From assembly GCA_002352045.1 (NCBI GenBank), contig DEHT01000102.1:39634-46383 (forward strand): a DNA stretch of 6,750 nt. The letters are read 5' to 3'. The stretch is from Chitinophagaceae bacterium UBA2793. GTDB taxonomy: Bacteria > Bacteroidota > Bacteroidia > Chitinophagales > Chitinophagaceae. This document shows, one piece after another, positions 1 through 6,741 of the stretch (its first letter is position 1; every line of letters starts with the position of its first letter). A model generated the notes under the pieces. It saw only the letters and a list, made by a program, of their open reading frames with translations. It was not told the origin of the DNA and did no database searches. The position numbers and the translations under genes are program-made.

Positions 1-249
1 GAAGTGAGCATATTTGGGCAAGTGCATGAAGTAAATGCCGAAATTGGAGAAATGCGCAGCATGAGTGCCCATGGCGATTACGAAGACCTGATGCAGTGGC
101 TTGCATGCCAAAATCCTAAAGAAGTAGAAAAGTTCTTTTTGGTACATGGTGAGTATGATGTTCAACAAGACCTTCGCCAGCGATTGGTGCGTAAAGGATT
201 TTTAGATGTAGAAATTCCGGAAAGACACCAGGAAATTGGATTGGGGTAA
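1..249 (+). CDS. MBL-fold / beta-CASP RNA-processing nuclease, C-terminal fragment
   Basis: This is the C-terminal 82 residues of a gene that begins upstream of the window; the frame is open from base 1, so no start codon should be assigned here. Two motifs identify it. SAHGD (residues 22-26 of the fragment, bases 64-78) matches beta-CASP motif B, and LVHGE (residues 47-51, His codon at 145) matches motif C. Their spacing, 25 residues from His to His, is close to the 22 I recall for eukaryotic CPSF73. The tail VEIPERHQEIGL fits the end of the RMMBL zinc-dependent RNA-metabolism domain. Known members are cytoplasmic metallo-hydrolases of roughly 450-550 residues, many with RNase activity; the metal-binding HxHxDH motif would lie in the missing part. 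The gene converges on the acetyltransferase gene, with 58 bp between the two stop codons and no convincing terminator. The family call is firm, but the exact substrate cannot be told from this fragment. Confidence 0.85.
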   Translation, partial: EVSIFGQVHEVNAEIGEMRSMSAHGDYEDLMQWLACQNPKEVEKFFLVHGEYDVQQDLRQRLVRKGFLDVEIPERHQEIGLG

Positions 250-307
250 GCAAATGGATGATTCCATATTATGATTCAATCTTCACACGCTTCATATTTA
301 ATTTACG

Positions 308-1282
308 CTATAGTGCATCATGGTCATAACTGGTCATGCTCCATTGAGCGGGTAAGTTATATTTTTGAATGGTTTCCTCATCTGAATAAAAAATAAAAGG
401 TGTTCTTTCCGAAAGAGGCCCCTTTTTAAAAGGATTGTAGAGAAATAAACTTTTTCTCAACTCTTTTTCTTTAGAACCATTTTCCTGGCAATAGGCTATT
501 ATTCCCTTGAGCTTTTTACTCGATACTTGCCGGGAAAGCTGCCACAGAATGGCTTTTTTACTTTTGGGTGTGGCAAAAAAGAAATCAAATAAAATTAGAT
601 TATTGTTATGAATGTAATAAATGGCATAGCTGTCGCATTGCTCTGTATTTTTATAAAATACAAATTCGTAAGTGTAGTTGTTGTTTTTTGTACGCCAAAG
701 TATATGTTCACTGGTTCGGGCAGAGTGAATGGTTTTAAGAGTGGGAATATTCTTTAATACCGTGTTGAGCATAATTTCGGAAGGAGTGTTACTGAAATGC
801 TCCGGTTTATATAAACCCGGCCAGCCTTTTAATTTACAGAGTAAGTTTGGTACAAAACTATACCTAAAGTTAAACACATGCTTCCAGCCAAATTTCAAAA
901 ACCCTGGTGTAGAATCTGCACCACCATAACCAATTATAAATAATTGATTGGTGCTTCTCAAATGTTCATAGCATGCCAATGCAAGCATTTTAAACAAACC
1001 TTTTCTACGATGAGCAGAATGAGTCATGGTATCGCATGACTGAAAAATTGTTCGCTCAATCCCTTCAATAAATAATTTTTGGGGTATTACACCATAGTAA
1101 GCACCCACTTCTTCGGTAGTATTATGAATGGCAATAAACCCCAAAAAACTTCCGGCAGGATTGTCAATATACTTCCAATGGAAATAATCTATATTTACCT
1201 CCATTCCAAAGCAATCTTTCATTAAAGGGATTAACACCGAAAAATCTTCAGCTCCAATTTGTTTTATTCTATACTCCGACAT
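308..1282 (-). CDS. GNAT-family N-acetyltransferase, two-domain type
   Basis: This 324-residue protein carries an N-terminal GNAT fold. An early HWKYIDNPAG segment (residues 35-44) is typical of large GNAT proteins found near polysaccharide genes. A beta-strand segment with YYGVIP (62-67) precedes the acetyl-CoA loop HRRKGLF (91-97), which supplies the R-x-x-G type pyrophosphate-binding turn. GYGGADSTPGFLKFGWK (118-134) resembles the usual 'N..S...F.k.GW' block near the end of the first domain. Residues of about 180-320 form a second region with HILWRT (193-198) and several beta-rich stretches, probably a degenerate second GNAT-like half. No signal peptide or membrane segment is seen, so it should be cytoplasmic. 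The start ATG lies inside the end of the deacetylase gene (14-bp overlap), which implies coupled translation. It probably acetylates an amino sugar or amine, perhaps the product of the deacetylase, but the substrate is inferred from context only. Confidence 0.8.
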   Translation of the reverse strand: MSEYRIKQIGAEDFSVLIPLMKDCFGMEVNIDYFHWKYIDNPAGSFLGFIAIHNTTEEVGAYYGVIPQKLFIEGIERTIFQSCDTMTHSAHRRKGLFKMLALACYEHLRSTNQLFIIGYGGADSTPGFLKFGWKHVFNFRYSFVPNLLCKLKGWPGLYKPEHFSNTPSEIMLNTVLKNIPTLKTIHSARTSEHILWRTKNNNYTYEFVFYKNTEQCDSYAIYYIHNNNLILFDFFFATPKSKKAILWQLSRQVSSKKLKGIIAYCQENGSKEKELRKSLFLYNPFKKGPLSERTPFIFYSDEETIQKYNLPAQWSMTSYDHDAL

Positions 1283-2249
1283 AGTTTTTTAATTTTGAAT
1301 AAAATAATTCTGTTCTCAATATTATGGATGATAAGGGCTCTTCTACCAGGTTTATTCGGTAAAAAATATTTTGAGGTTGCTCCCCGGAAAAATTTATTTT
1401 TTCACCAACGTGCAATGAATATTTTATTCCTGCTTGTAGGGCAATTGCTTCGGCACTATTGCTGGTTTGGCCATTTGGCCAGGCAATAATATCGGTGCTT
1501 TGATTCAGCCGCTCATTTATTTCTTTAATGGAAGAGGTAATTTCCTTTTCTAAGATTTCGGGTTGTTTTATGGTAGAAATTACATCATGCGAAAAAGTAT
1601 GCGACCCTATTTCAACTTTGTGGGAGGCACATTCGGCTATCTCTGCCCAATTCATCATCTCTACTTTGCAGTTTATTTTTATGAGATGCTCCTTTTGTGA
1701 TATTAGTTCCTCTCTTTCGGCATCTGCCATATTGAGCATTTTTTTAAAAATGGACAGGTAAAATGCCATCCAGCTTTTAAAATCTTTGATAGAGAATTTT
1801 GTTTTTTCAAATACAAATTCCAAAGATTGTTTATCATTCATGGCGGAATTAAAAACGGCATTCAACCGCTGGGTCCATATTGCTTTATTATGATGTGCAC
1901 ATTCATTTACTATATTATGATTGCTGGGCAATTTGTATTTAACTAATAAGGGAAGTGCATATTCATAAAAGTCTTTGTAGCCATCATCAAAGCTTAATAT
2001 TGCCAAAGGTTTTTTACTGCTTCCATTTCGGGTATATTCAATCTCTTTAAATTGGATGATGTTGTAATGCTTTATCAAATACTTTAACAAAGATTCAAAA
2101 GAAGCGGGTTTCATCGGATTCCAAAAATAGTCTTCCTCGGGCGAAACTCTGTGCAGGTTTAAAATTGTAATACCGTCTCTTTTGTTCTTTCGCAAAAAAT
2201 TCGATACACCGAGTGTATAGAACAATTTGGCAAAAAGGAGTTTGCTCAT
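1269..2249 (-). CDS. Polysaccharide deacetylase (CE4/NodB-like) family protein
   Basis: This 326-residue protein has the CE4 metal-dependent deacetylase signatures. SFDDGY (residues 86-91) holds the paired Asp88/Asp89, expected to be catalytic base and metal ligand. GSHTFSHD (215-222) gives the two metal-binding histidines, His217 and His221. WPNG (257-260) sits where the family often has a Pro-Gly segment, and AGIKYSLHVG (273-282) matches the closing strand. The N-terminal ITILNLHRVS (27-36) is the usual first strand of this family. Unlike compact NodB domains, about 125 residues separate the two metal motifs, including a helical, charged stretch at about 140-200. There is no signal peptide or transmembrane segment, so it may act inside the cell on a lipid-linked or soluble sugar. 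It is the first gene of a two-gene unit with the acetyltransferase. The usual conserved Arg of motif 3 is not obvious. The family is well supported; the substrate is unknown. Confidence 0.85.
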   Translation of the reverse strand: MSKLLFAKLFYTLGVSNFLRKNKRDGITILNLHRVSPEEDYFWNPMKPASFESLLKYLIKHYNIIQFKEIEYTRNGSSKKPLAILSFDDGYKDFYEYALPLLVKYKLPSNHNIVNECAHHNKAIWTQRLNAVFNSAMNDKQSLEFVFEKTKFSIKDFKSWMAFYLSIFKKMLNMADAEREELISQKEHLIKINCKVEMMNWAEIAECASHKVEIGSHTFSHDVISTIKQPEILEKEITSSIKEINERLNQSTDIIAWPNGQTSNSAEAIALQAGIKYSLHVGEKINFSGEQPQNIFYRINLVEEPLSSIILRTELFYSKLKNYVGV

Positions 2250-2275
2250 TTTCTCTATTGGGATTAGTTTGGAAG

Positions 2276-2301
2276 TTGAACAAAAATATACTTTTGTTCA
2301 A
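2276..2301. promoter_or_regulatory. Perfect 10-bp inverted repeat, candidate operator/promoter of the deacetylase operon
   Basis: TTGAACAAAA (2276-2285) and TTTTGTTCAA (2292-2301) are exact reverse complements separated by six bases. The repeat ends 26 bp before the ATG of the deacetylase gene. On the minus strand it contains TATTTTTG (2281-2288), and on the plus strand TACTTTTG (2289-2296); both fit the Bacteroidota -7 consensus TAnnTTTG. A good -33 TTTG at normal spacing is absent on the minus strand. On the plus strand, TTTG at 2268-2271 lies 17 bp away, although no plus-strand gene follows. The arms are A/T-rich with no U-tract after a G/C stem, so it does not resemble an intrinsic terminator. 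A dimeric repressor site overlapping the promoter is the simplest reading, but this is inference. Confidence 0.45.
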
Positions 2302-2389
2302 TAACTTTTTATATAAGCTTAAAATGAAAGGCCTGGGGTAAAAGCTGCAATGCTGTACATTTGTTTAAAGCAAGCGGCAAAAGTTGAAA

Positions 2390-3931
2390 TTATTTTCTGC
2401 TTCTGTATTTTTCTTTTATTACATCCTGCACATTAACCCCGTTAATTTTACTCTCCAACCAGCTAATCACATCCAGGTATGCAAAAGCCCTACTTTCCAA
2501 TGGATCTCTTTCGTATATTTTCAAATCGGCAAAAAGCCTTTCCAACTCCGATTTTATAGCATAAGTACCCACTTTAAAAGATCGCCGCAGAAATTTAAAA
2601 ATTGCTTCTTCTACCTTGCTGAGATTTTCCATTTTTGCCATGTATCTGTAAACCGATTTGCTTAAATATTCAAGCAAGTCAAAATTACCCAACTCGTAAT
2701 GGGCAATTAAATGCAGCAACCGGGCATAGCATTGAAGGTCGGTACGCAAATCTCCTTTTTGATGTATAATTCTATTGAGATAATCAATAGTAGCATCATA
2801 GTTTCCGCTGCCAAAATAAAGGCAGGCAATTTTATAGTAGAAAACCAATACCCGGTGCGTATCCAGGTAAAGGCCATATTCTTTCAGCATTTCTTCTAAA
2901 AAAGGAACAAAATGTAATCCCTTTGTAAATCGGCCCTGCAAAAAACAGAGGTTTATTTTTGAAGTATATAAATATTGATAAGCCAGAATGCGGTTGTTTT
3001 CATTTTGAGTAACAGCTTTTGTTTCGGTAAATTTTTCAAACTGTTTAATAGTGGCCGATAATTTTTGATGGTTCTGTAAATCAAAATAAGCACTCATTAA
3101 ATTATGCATTCCTTTTATATACAAGGCGGTTTCTGCCTTTATCATTCCATGTGATGTTTCAAACAGGGTTACCCATTTTTTTGAGTATCGAAAATGATTT
3201 AAAAAATCACGACATATAAATGCGTACCAGCATTTGCTTTGATAGAAATAAAGTTTTTCATAAAAGCTGCTTAGTTGATTGGCAGAAACCGTTAAATGCT
3301 TTTCAAATAGTTGTTTAACTTCCTTAAGGTCTTTTGGGTTTCTTGCAAGGCCATTATGAATATACCAGCTATAGAGTTGCAACGAAAGGTTAGAAAGTGT
3401 ATTTACCCGAATAATCTCTGAGCTTACCTTGTTCGATTCTTCCAGCAACTCATCGGCACGGTTTTGAATGCTTCGGGTTATATACAATGCCTCAATTTTT
3501 TTTTCAAAAAACAAAGCTTGTTGCAAATAAGTGGGTTGCTGGTAGCTCCGGGCTGTTTCCTTTAATTTATCTATCGCTTTTAGCGATTGCAGATACAAAC
3601 CCTTATTGTACAAAATACGGGCATGGTCCATTTGTTCGTGCAAATGAATGTCAATATTATCTTCTTCTTTAATTAACCGGAGGCTACTTAGAATTTGCTT
3701 GTATAAATTTGCTTTTACATTGGAAAGCTGCAGCTTACTTATGCCCTTTGCTTTTTTTAAAATGAGTTTTTCATCATATTCGGTAATGCCATCCAATGCA
3801 TCAAATAGTTGTATGGTTTTAAGGTTTTCGGTAGCCGAGTTTCGCCTGGCAAATAACTTAAAATTGCGCTTTTCGCTTTTTTCAAGCGATTTTATTAATT
3901 GAAACACCGCATCTGCCGATCTGTTGGACAT
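2390..3931 (-). CDS. Helical, TPR-like protein of unknown function (513 residues)
   Basis: I recognise no enzymatic motif. The protein is almost entirely predicted helix. Its N-terminal block LIKSLEKSEKRNFKLFARRN (residues 12-31), followed by LFDALDGITEYDE (42-54) and QLSNVKANLYKQILSSLRLI (68-87), resembles uncharacterised proteins I associate with Bacteroidota. Helix pairs of TPR-like character follow, for example ARILYNKGLYLQSLKAIDKL (104-123), YKIACLYFGSGNYDATIDYL (366-385) and ARLLHLIAHYELGNFDLLEY (403-422). It has no signal peptide, no transmembrane segment and no visible DNA-binding domain. A superhelical scaffold for protein-protein contacts is plausible. It is transcribed away from leuA and towards the deacetylase gene, with 140 bp before that gene, so co-transcription is possible but not required. 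The ATG at 3929-3931 is the first in frame with the conserved N-terminal block. A run of nine A residues on the coding strand (3496-3504) falls at Glu-Lys-Lys-Ile (143-146). Confidence 0.75.
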   Translation of the reverse strand: MSNRSADAVFQLIKSLEKSEKRNFKLFARRNSATENLKTIQLFDALDGITEYDEKLILKKAKGISKLQLSNVKANLYKQILSSLRLIKEEDNIDIHLHEQMDHARILYNKGLYLQSLKAIDKLKETARSYQQPTYLQQALFFEKKIEALYITRSIQNRADELLEESNKVSSEIIRVNTLSNLSLQLYSWYIHNGLARNPKDLKEVKQLFEKHLTVSANQLSSFYEKLYFYQSKCWYAFICRDFLNHFRYSKKWVTLFETSHGMIKAETALYIKGMHNLMSAYFDLQNHQKLSATIKQFEKFTETKAVTQNENNRILAYQYLYTSKINLCFLQGRFTKGLHFVPFLEEMLKEYGLYLDTHRVLVFYYKIACLYFGSGNYDATIDYLNRIIHQKGDLRTDLQCYARLLHLIAHYELGNFDLLEYLSKSVYRYMAKMENLSKVEEAIFKFLRRSFKVGTYAIKSELERLFADLKIYERDPLESRAFAYLDVISWLESKINGVNVQDVIKEKYRSRK

Positions 3932-3983
3932 TGTAAACTGAATATTTTAAAACCCTTTGTGGGCTTGCTTTTCATTAAAAAAT

Positions 3984-4067
3984 CAACCTTTTTGCAACCT
4001 GTAATTAACCAATTAGTTTAGTTTCATTTTTGCCTATTTTCAATAGTATTTTTGGTTCTCAGGTTGC
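3984..4067. repeat. Phased CAACCT repeat with an inverted third copy, in the divergent intergenic region
   Basis: CAACCT occurs at 3984-3989 and again at 3995-4000, a period of 11 bp, so both copies face the same side of the helix. The second copy extends to GCAACCTG (3994-4001), whose exact reverse complement CAGGTTGC lies at 4060-4067. Between these arms are a small A/T palindrome, TAATT-AACC-AATTA (4002-4015), and the candidate leuA -7 element (4047-4054). The arrangement resembles several sites for one DNA-binding protein acting on the leuA promoter, the divergent helical-protein gene, or both. No regulator can be named. Short motifs in A/T-rich DNA can arise by chance, so confidence is modest. 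Confidence 0.35.
4047..4054 (+). promoter_or_regulatory. leuA: Candidate -7 promoter element for leuA-leuC
   Basis: TATTTTTG fits the Bacteroidota primary sigma-factor -7 consensus TAnnTTTG. The only upstream TTTG (4029-4032) is 14 bp away, shorter than the usual spacing of roughly 17-23 bp, so the -33 box is poor. Transcription from here would begin near 4060 and give a leader of about 80 bases before the leuA ATG at 4143. Confidence 0.35.
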
Positions 4068-4070
4068 TTA

Positions 4071-4106
4071 GCCTACGGTAATATTGCAAGCATTACAAAG
4101 TTAGGC
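4071..4106 (+). promoter_or_regulatory. Possible stem-loop in the leuA leader
   Basis: GCCTA (4071-4075) can pair with TAGGC (4102-4106), and inside it GTAAT (4078-4082) can pair with ATTAC (4092-4096) around a nine-base loop. The two stems are joined by an asymmetric internal loop (2 and 5 bases). The structure would lie in the leuA leader, ending 36 bases before the ATG. No short leader peptide with leucine codons and no uridine-tract terminator is seen, so classical attenuation is not supported. The stem is short and may be fortuitous. Confidence 0.25.
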
Positions 4107-4142
4107 AGCCTGCTTTTATCTCACCTCCAATTTATAATTATT

Positions 4143-5315
4143 ATGGCAGATGGCAAGGTCTATATTTTCGACACTACATTAAGAGATGGCGAGCAGGTGC
4201 CCGGTTGCAAACTCAATACAAAAGAAAAGGTTGAGTTAGCCCTTCAATTGGAAGATTTGGGTGTTGATATTATTGAAGCAGGTTTCCCCATTTCATCACC
4301 CGGCGACTTTGAGTCGGTTAGTCAAATAGCGGGCATCGTAAAAAATGCAACGGTGTGTGGGCTTACCCGTGCAGTACAAAAAGATATTGAAGTGGCTGCA
4401 GAAGCACTAAAGGGTGCGGCACGCCCAAGAATTCATACAGGAATTGGTACATCGGATTATCACATCAAATCAAAATTTAATTCTACACAGGAAGATATAC
4501 TCCAAAGAGCCGTACAATGTGTTAAATGGGCAAAAAACTTTGTAGATGATGTAGAGTTTTATGCCGAAGATGCCGGACGAACCGATAACGAATATTTAGC
4601 AAGGGTAGTAGAAGCTGTAATTGCAGCCGGAGCCACTGTGGTAAATATTCCGGATACTACGGGCTATTGTTTACCTCATCAATACGGAGAAAAAATTGCC
4701 TACCTCATTAATAATGTACCCAATGTGGACAAAGCAATATTAAGCTGCCATTGCCACAATGATTTGGGCCTGGCCACCGCCAACTCCATTGCAGGCGTTA
4801 TTGCAGGAGCAAGACAAATAGAATGTACCATCAATGGCCTCGGCGAAAGGGCCGGTAACACTTCTTTAGAAGAAGTAGCCATGATTATTAAACAGCATCA
4901 GCCCGAGCTTGGTTTTTATACCAATATAAAAGCATCTCAACTAAACCCTATGAGTCGCATCGTTTCCGATATCATGCGTATGCCGGTACAGCCCAATAAA
5001 GCCATTGTGGGCAGCAATGCTTTCTCTCATTCTTCCGGCATTCACCAGGATGGATTTTTGAAAAATGCACAAACTTATGAAATCATAGCACCCGAAGAGG
5101 TAGGTGCCGATAGCTCAAAAATTGTACTAACGGCAAGGAGCGGACGAAGTGCATTGGCATATCGTTTTCAAAAACTGGGCTTTGAGTTCCTAAGGAACGA
5201 TGTGGACGTTTTATACAACGAATTTTTAAGAGTTGCCGATAGTAAAAAAGAAGTAGAAGACAACGATTTGGCCGTAATGGCAAAAGCATACCAGGCAAGC
5301 GCTTCAGCAGTATAA
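4143..5315 (+). CDS. leuA: 2-isopropylmalate synthase, short form without regulatory domain
   Basis: It catalyses the first committed step of leucine synthesis: acetyl-CoA plus 3-methyl-2-oxobutanoate gives (2S)-2-isopropylmalate, in the cytoplasm. The TIM-barrel signature DTTLRDGEQ (residues 10-18) supplies Arg14 and metal ligand Asp15. SCHCHND (201-207) gives metal ligands His203 and His205, and NGLGERAGNTSLEEV (231-245) supplies Asn239. HSSGIHQDG (296-304) is the form seen in isopropylmalate synthases; homocitrate synthases usually have HEAGIHVDG. At 390 residues it ends after the first accessory subdomain (about 320-390) and lacks the C-terminal leucine-binding LeuA dimerisation domain of roughly 510-residue enzymes. 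It may therefore escape standard leucine feedback inhibition. The start is the ATG at 4143, preceded by A/T-rich sequence without a Shine-Dalgarno motif, as usual in Bacteroidota. leuC follows after 10 bp. A related acyltransferase such as citramalate synthase is possible but less likely. Confidence 0.93.
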   Translation: MADGKVYIFDTTLRDGEQVPGCKLNTKEKVELALQLEDLGVDIIEAGFPISSPGDFESVSQIAGIVKNATVCGLTRAVQKDIEVAAEALKGAARPRIHTGIGTSDYHIKSKFNSTQEDILQRAVQCVKWAKNFVDDVEFYAEDAGRTDNEYLARVVEAVIAAGATVVNIPDTTGYCLPHQYGEKIAYLINNVPNVDKAILSCHCHNDLGLATANSIAGVIAGARQIECTINGLGERAGNTSLEEVAMIIKQHQPELGFYTNIKASQLNPMSRIVSDIMRMPVQPNKAIVGSNAFSHSSGIHQDGFLKNAQTYEIIAPEEVGADSSKIVLTARSGRSALAYRFQKLGFEFLRNDVDVLYNEFLRVADSKKEVEDNDLAVMAKAYQASASAV

Positions 5316-5325
5316 AAAAACTAAA

Positions 5326-6741
5326 ATGGGAAAAACACTTTTTGAAAAAATTTGGGACAAGCATGTTGTTAAAACAATTGACAACGGCCCCGCAGTTTTT
5401 TATATTGATACTCATTTTATTCATGAGGTTACCAGCCCACAGGCTTTTAACGGCTTAAATAAAAGAGGTATTAAAGTAGCAAGGCCAAAACAAACCGTTG
5501 CCACTGCCGATCATAATGTACCTACATTAAATCAACATCTTCCTATAAAAGAAGAACTGTCGAGGTTGCAGGTAGAAGCACTTAAAACAAATTGTGCCGA
5601 GCATGGAGTAGAGTTGTATGGTTTAGGGCATCCTTATCAGGGTATAGTTCATGTAATAGGTCCCGAGTTGGGAATTACTCAACCCGGCAAAACCATAGTT
5701 TGCGGCGATAGCCATACTTCTACACATGGTGCATTTGGTGCTATAGCATTTGGCATTGGTACCAGTGAAGTAGAAATGGTGTTGGCTACACAATGTCTTT
5801 TACAAAGTAAGCCCCGCCTCATGCGTATTAATGTAGAAGGTGAATTGAATGCTGCTGTGGTTTCAAAAGATATTGTACTGTACATATTGTCAAAAATTTC
5901 GGCAAGTGGCGCCACCGGCTATGCCGTTGAGTTTGCAGGCTCTGCCATTCGTTCGCTAAGCATGGAAGCAAGAATGACCATTTGCAATATGAGCATTGAA
6001 ATGGGTGCCCGTAGCGGAATGATTGCTCCCGATGAAACAACTTTTGAATACATAAAAGGAAGAGAGTTTGCACCTGCAGGCGATGAATGGGATAAAAAAT
6101 TAGCCGAATGGAAAATGTTGAATTCAGATGTGGATGCAATTTTCGATACAGAATATACTTTTGATGCCGCCGATATTCAACCCATGATTACCTACGGCAC
6201 CAACCCCGGAATGGGCATTGCAGTTACCGAAAATATTCCAACCGAATCAACCATAAATGAAAACGATCGTTCGGGCCTGGCAAAATCTTTGGCATACATG
6301 GGCTTGCAACAAGGCCATGCCATTAAAGGCCAAAAAATTGATTACGTATTTATAGGAAGCTGCACCAATTCAAGAATTGAAGACCTAAGAATGGTAGCCG
6401 AATTTGTAAAAGGGAAAAAGAAAAATAGTGATGTGGAAGTATGGATTGTGCCAGGTAGCAAGCAGGTAGAAGCACAAGCTGTAAAAGAAGGAATTGATAA
6501 AGTATTTGAAGAAGCAGGGTTTATGCTGCGCCAGCCCGGCTGTTCAGCTTGCCTGGGAATGAATGAAGATAAAATTCCGGCAGGCAAATATTGTATCTCC
6601 ACTTCCAATAGAAACTTCGAAGGCAGGCAGGGTGCAGGTGCCCGCACTTTACTGGCAAGCCCTTTAACAGCAGCAGCGGCGGCTATTACGGGTGTGGTAA
6701 CCGATGTGAGGGAATTGATGAGGGAGGGAATTAAAAATTAA
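5326..6741 (+). CDS. leuC: 3-isopropylmalate dehydratase large subunit
   Basis: LeuC with the small subunit LeuD isomerises 2-isopropylmalate to 3-isopropylmalate through 2-isopropylmaleate, using a [4Fe-4S] cluster of the aconitase type. The 471-residue length is close to the usual 466-475, so the protein is complete. The three cluster cysteines are visible: Cys347 in GSCTNSR (345-350 region) and Cys406 and Cys409 in PGCSAC (404-409). Other family blocks are YIDTHFIHEVTSPQAF (26-41), ATADHNVPT (59-67), CGDSHTSTHGAFGAIAFGIG (126-145) and SNRNFEGRQGAGARTLLASP (427-446). The ATG at 5326 gives the normal N-terminus MGKTLFEKIWDKHVV. It lies 10 bp after leuA and is almost certainly co-transcribed with it. 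The stop codon is nine bases before the window ends; leuD, needed for activity, is expected just downstream but is not seen. Confidence 0.97.
   Translation: MGKTLFEKIWDKHVVKTIDNGPAVFYIDTHFIHEVTSPQAFNGLNKRGIKVARPKQTVATADHNVPTLNQHLPIKEELSRLQVEALKTNCAEHGVELYGLGHPYQGIVHVIGPELGITQPGKTIVCGDSHTSTHGAFGAIAFGIGTSEVEMVLATQCLLQSKPRLMRINVEGELNAAVVSKDIVLYILSKISASGATGYAVEFAGSAIRSLSMEARMTICNMSIEMGARSGMIAPDETTFEYIKGREFAPAGDEWDKKLAEWKMLNSDVDAIFDTEYTFDAADIQPMITYGTNPGMGIAVTENIPTESTINENDRSGLAKSLAYMGLQQGHAIKGQKIDYVFIGSCTNSRIEDLRMVAEFVKGKKKNSDVEVWIVPGSKQVEAQAVKEGIDKVFEEAGFMLRQPGCSACLGMNEDKIPAGKYCISTSNRNFEGRQGAGARTLLASPLTAAAAAITGVVTDVRELMREGIKN

Noticed and set aside
250..307. Possible terminator between the convergent nuclease and acetyltransferase genes (ATGGA-TGAT-TCCAT, 254-267).
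   Set aside because: The stem is only five base pairs with mostly A/T pairs around it and has no following T-tract on either strand.
2095..2301. A 68-codon minus-strand open frame overlapping the start of the deacetylase gene.
   Set aside because: It is an out-of-frame shadow of the deacetylase coding region with no family resemblance, and its start falls inside the palindrome.
3950..3966. Small hairpin AAGCCC-ACAAA-GGGTTT (minus strand) in the 5' leader of the helical-protein gene.
   Set aside because: It is six pairs including one G-U, with no evidence of conservation or function; a terminator this close before a start codon, 18 bp from the ATG, would be odd.
4096..4103. CAAAGTTA, which reads TAACTTTG on the minus strand, as a -7 element for the helical-protein gene.
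   Set aside because: It has no -33 TTTG at normal spacing (the nearest CAA is 24 bp away), lies about 165 bp from the ATG, and a six-base consensus is easily met by chance in A/T-rich DNA.
4143..5315. leuA as a truncated pseudogene because it is short.
   Set aside because: All catalytic motifs are intact, the end is a clean stop 10 bp before leuC, and short LeuA forms are known in this phylum.
5083..5424. A 113-codon minus-strand open frame across the leuA-leuC junction.
   Set aside because: It lies opposite two well-conserved genes, has no recognisable domain and a composition typical of an antisense shadow.
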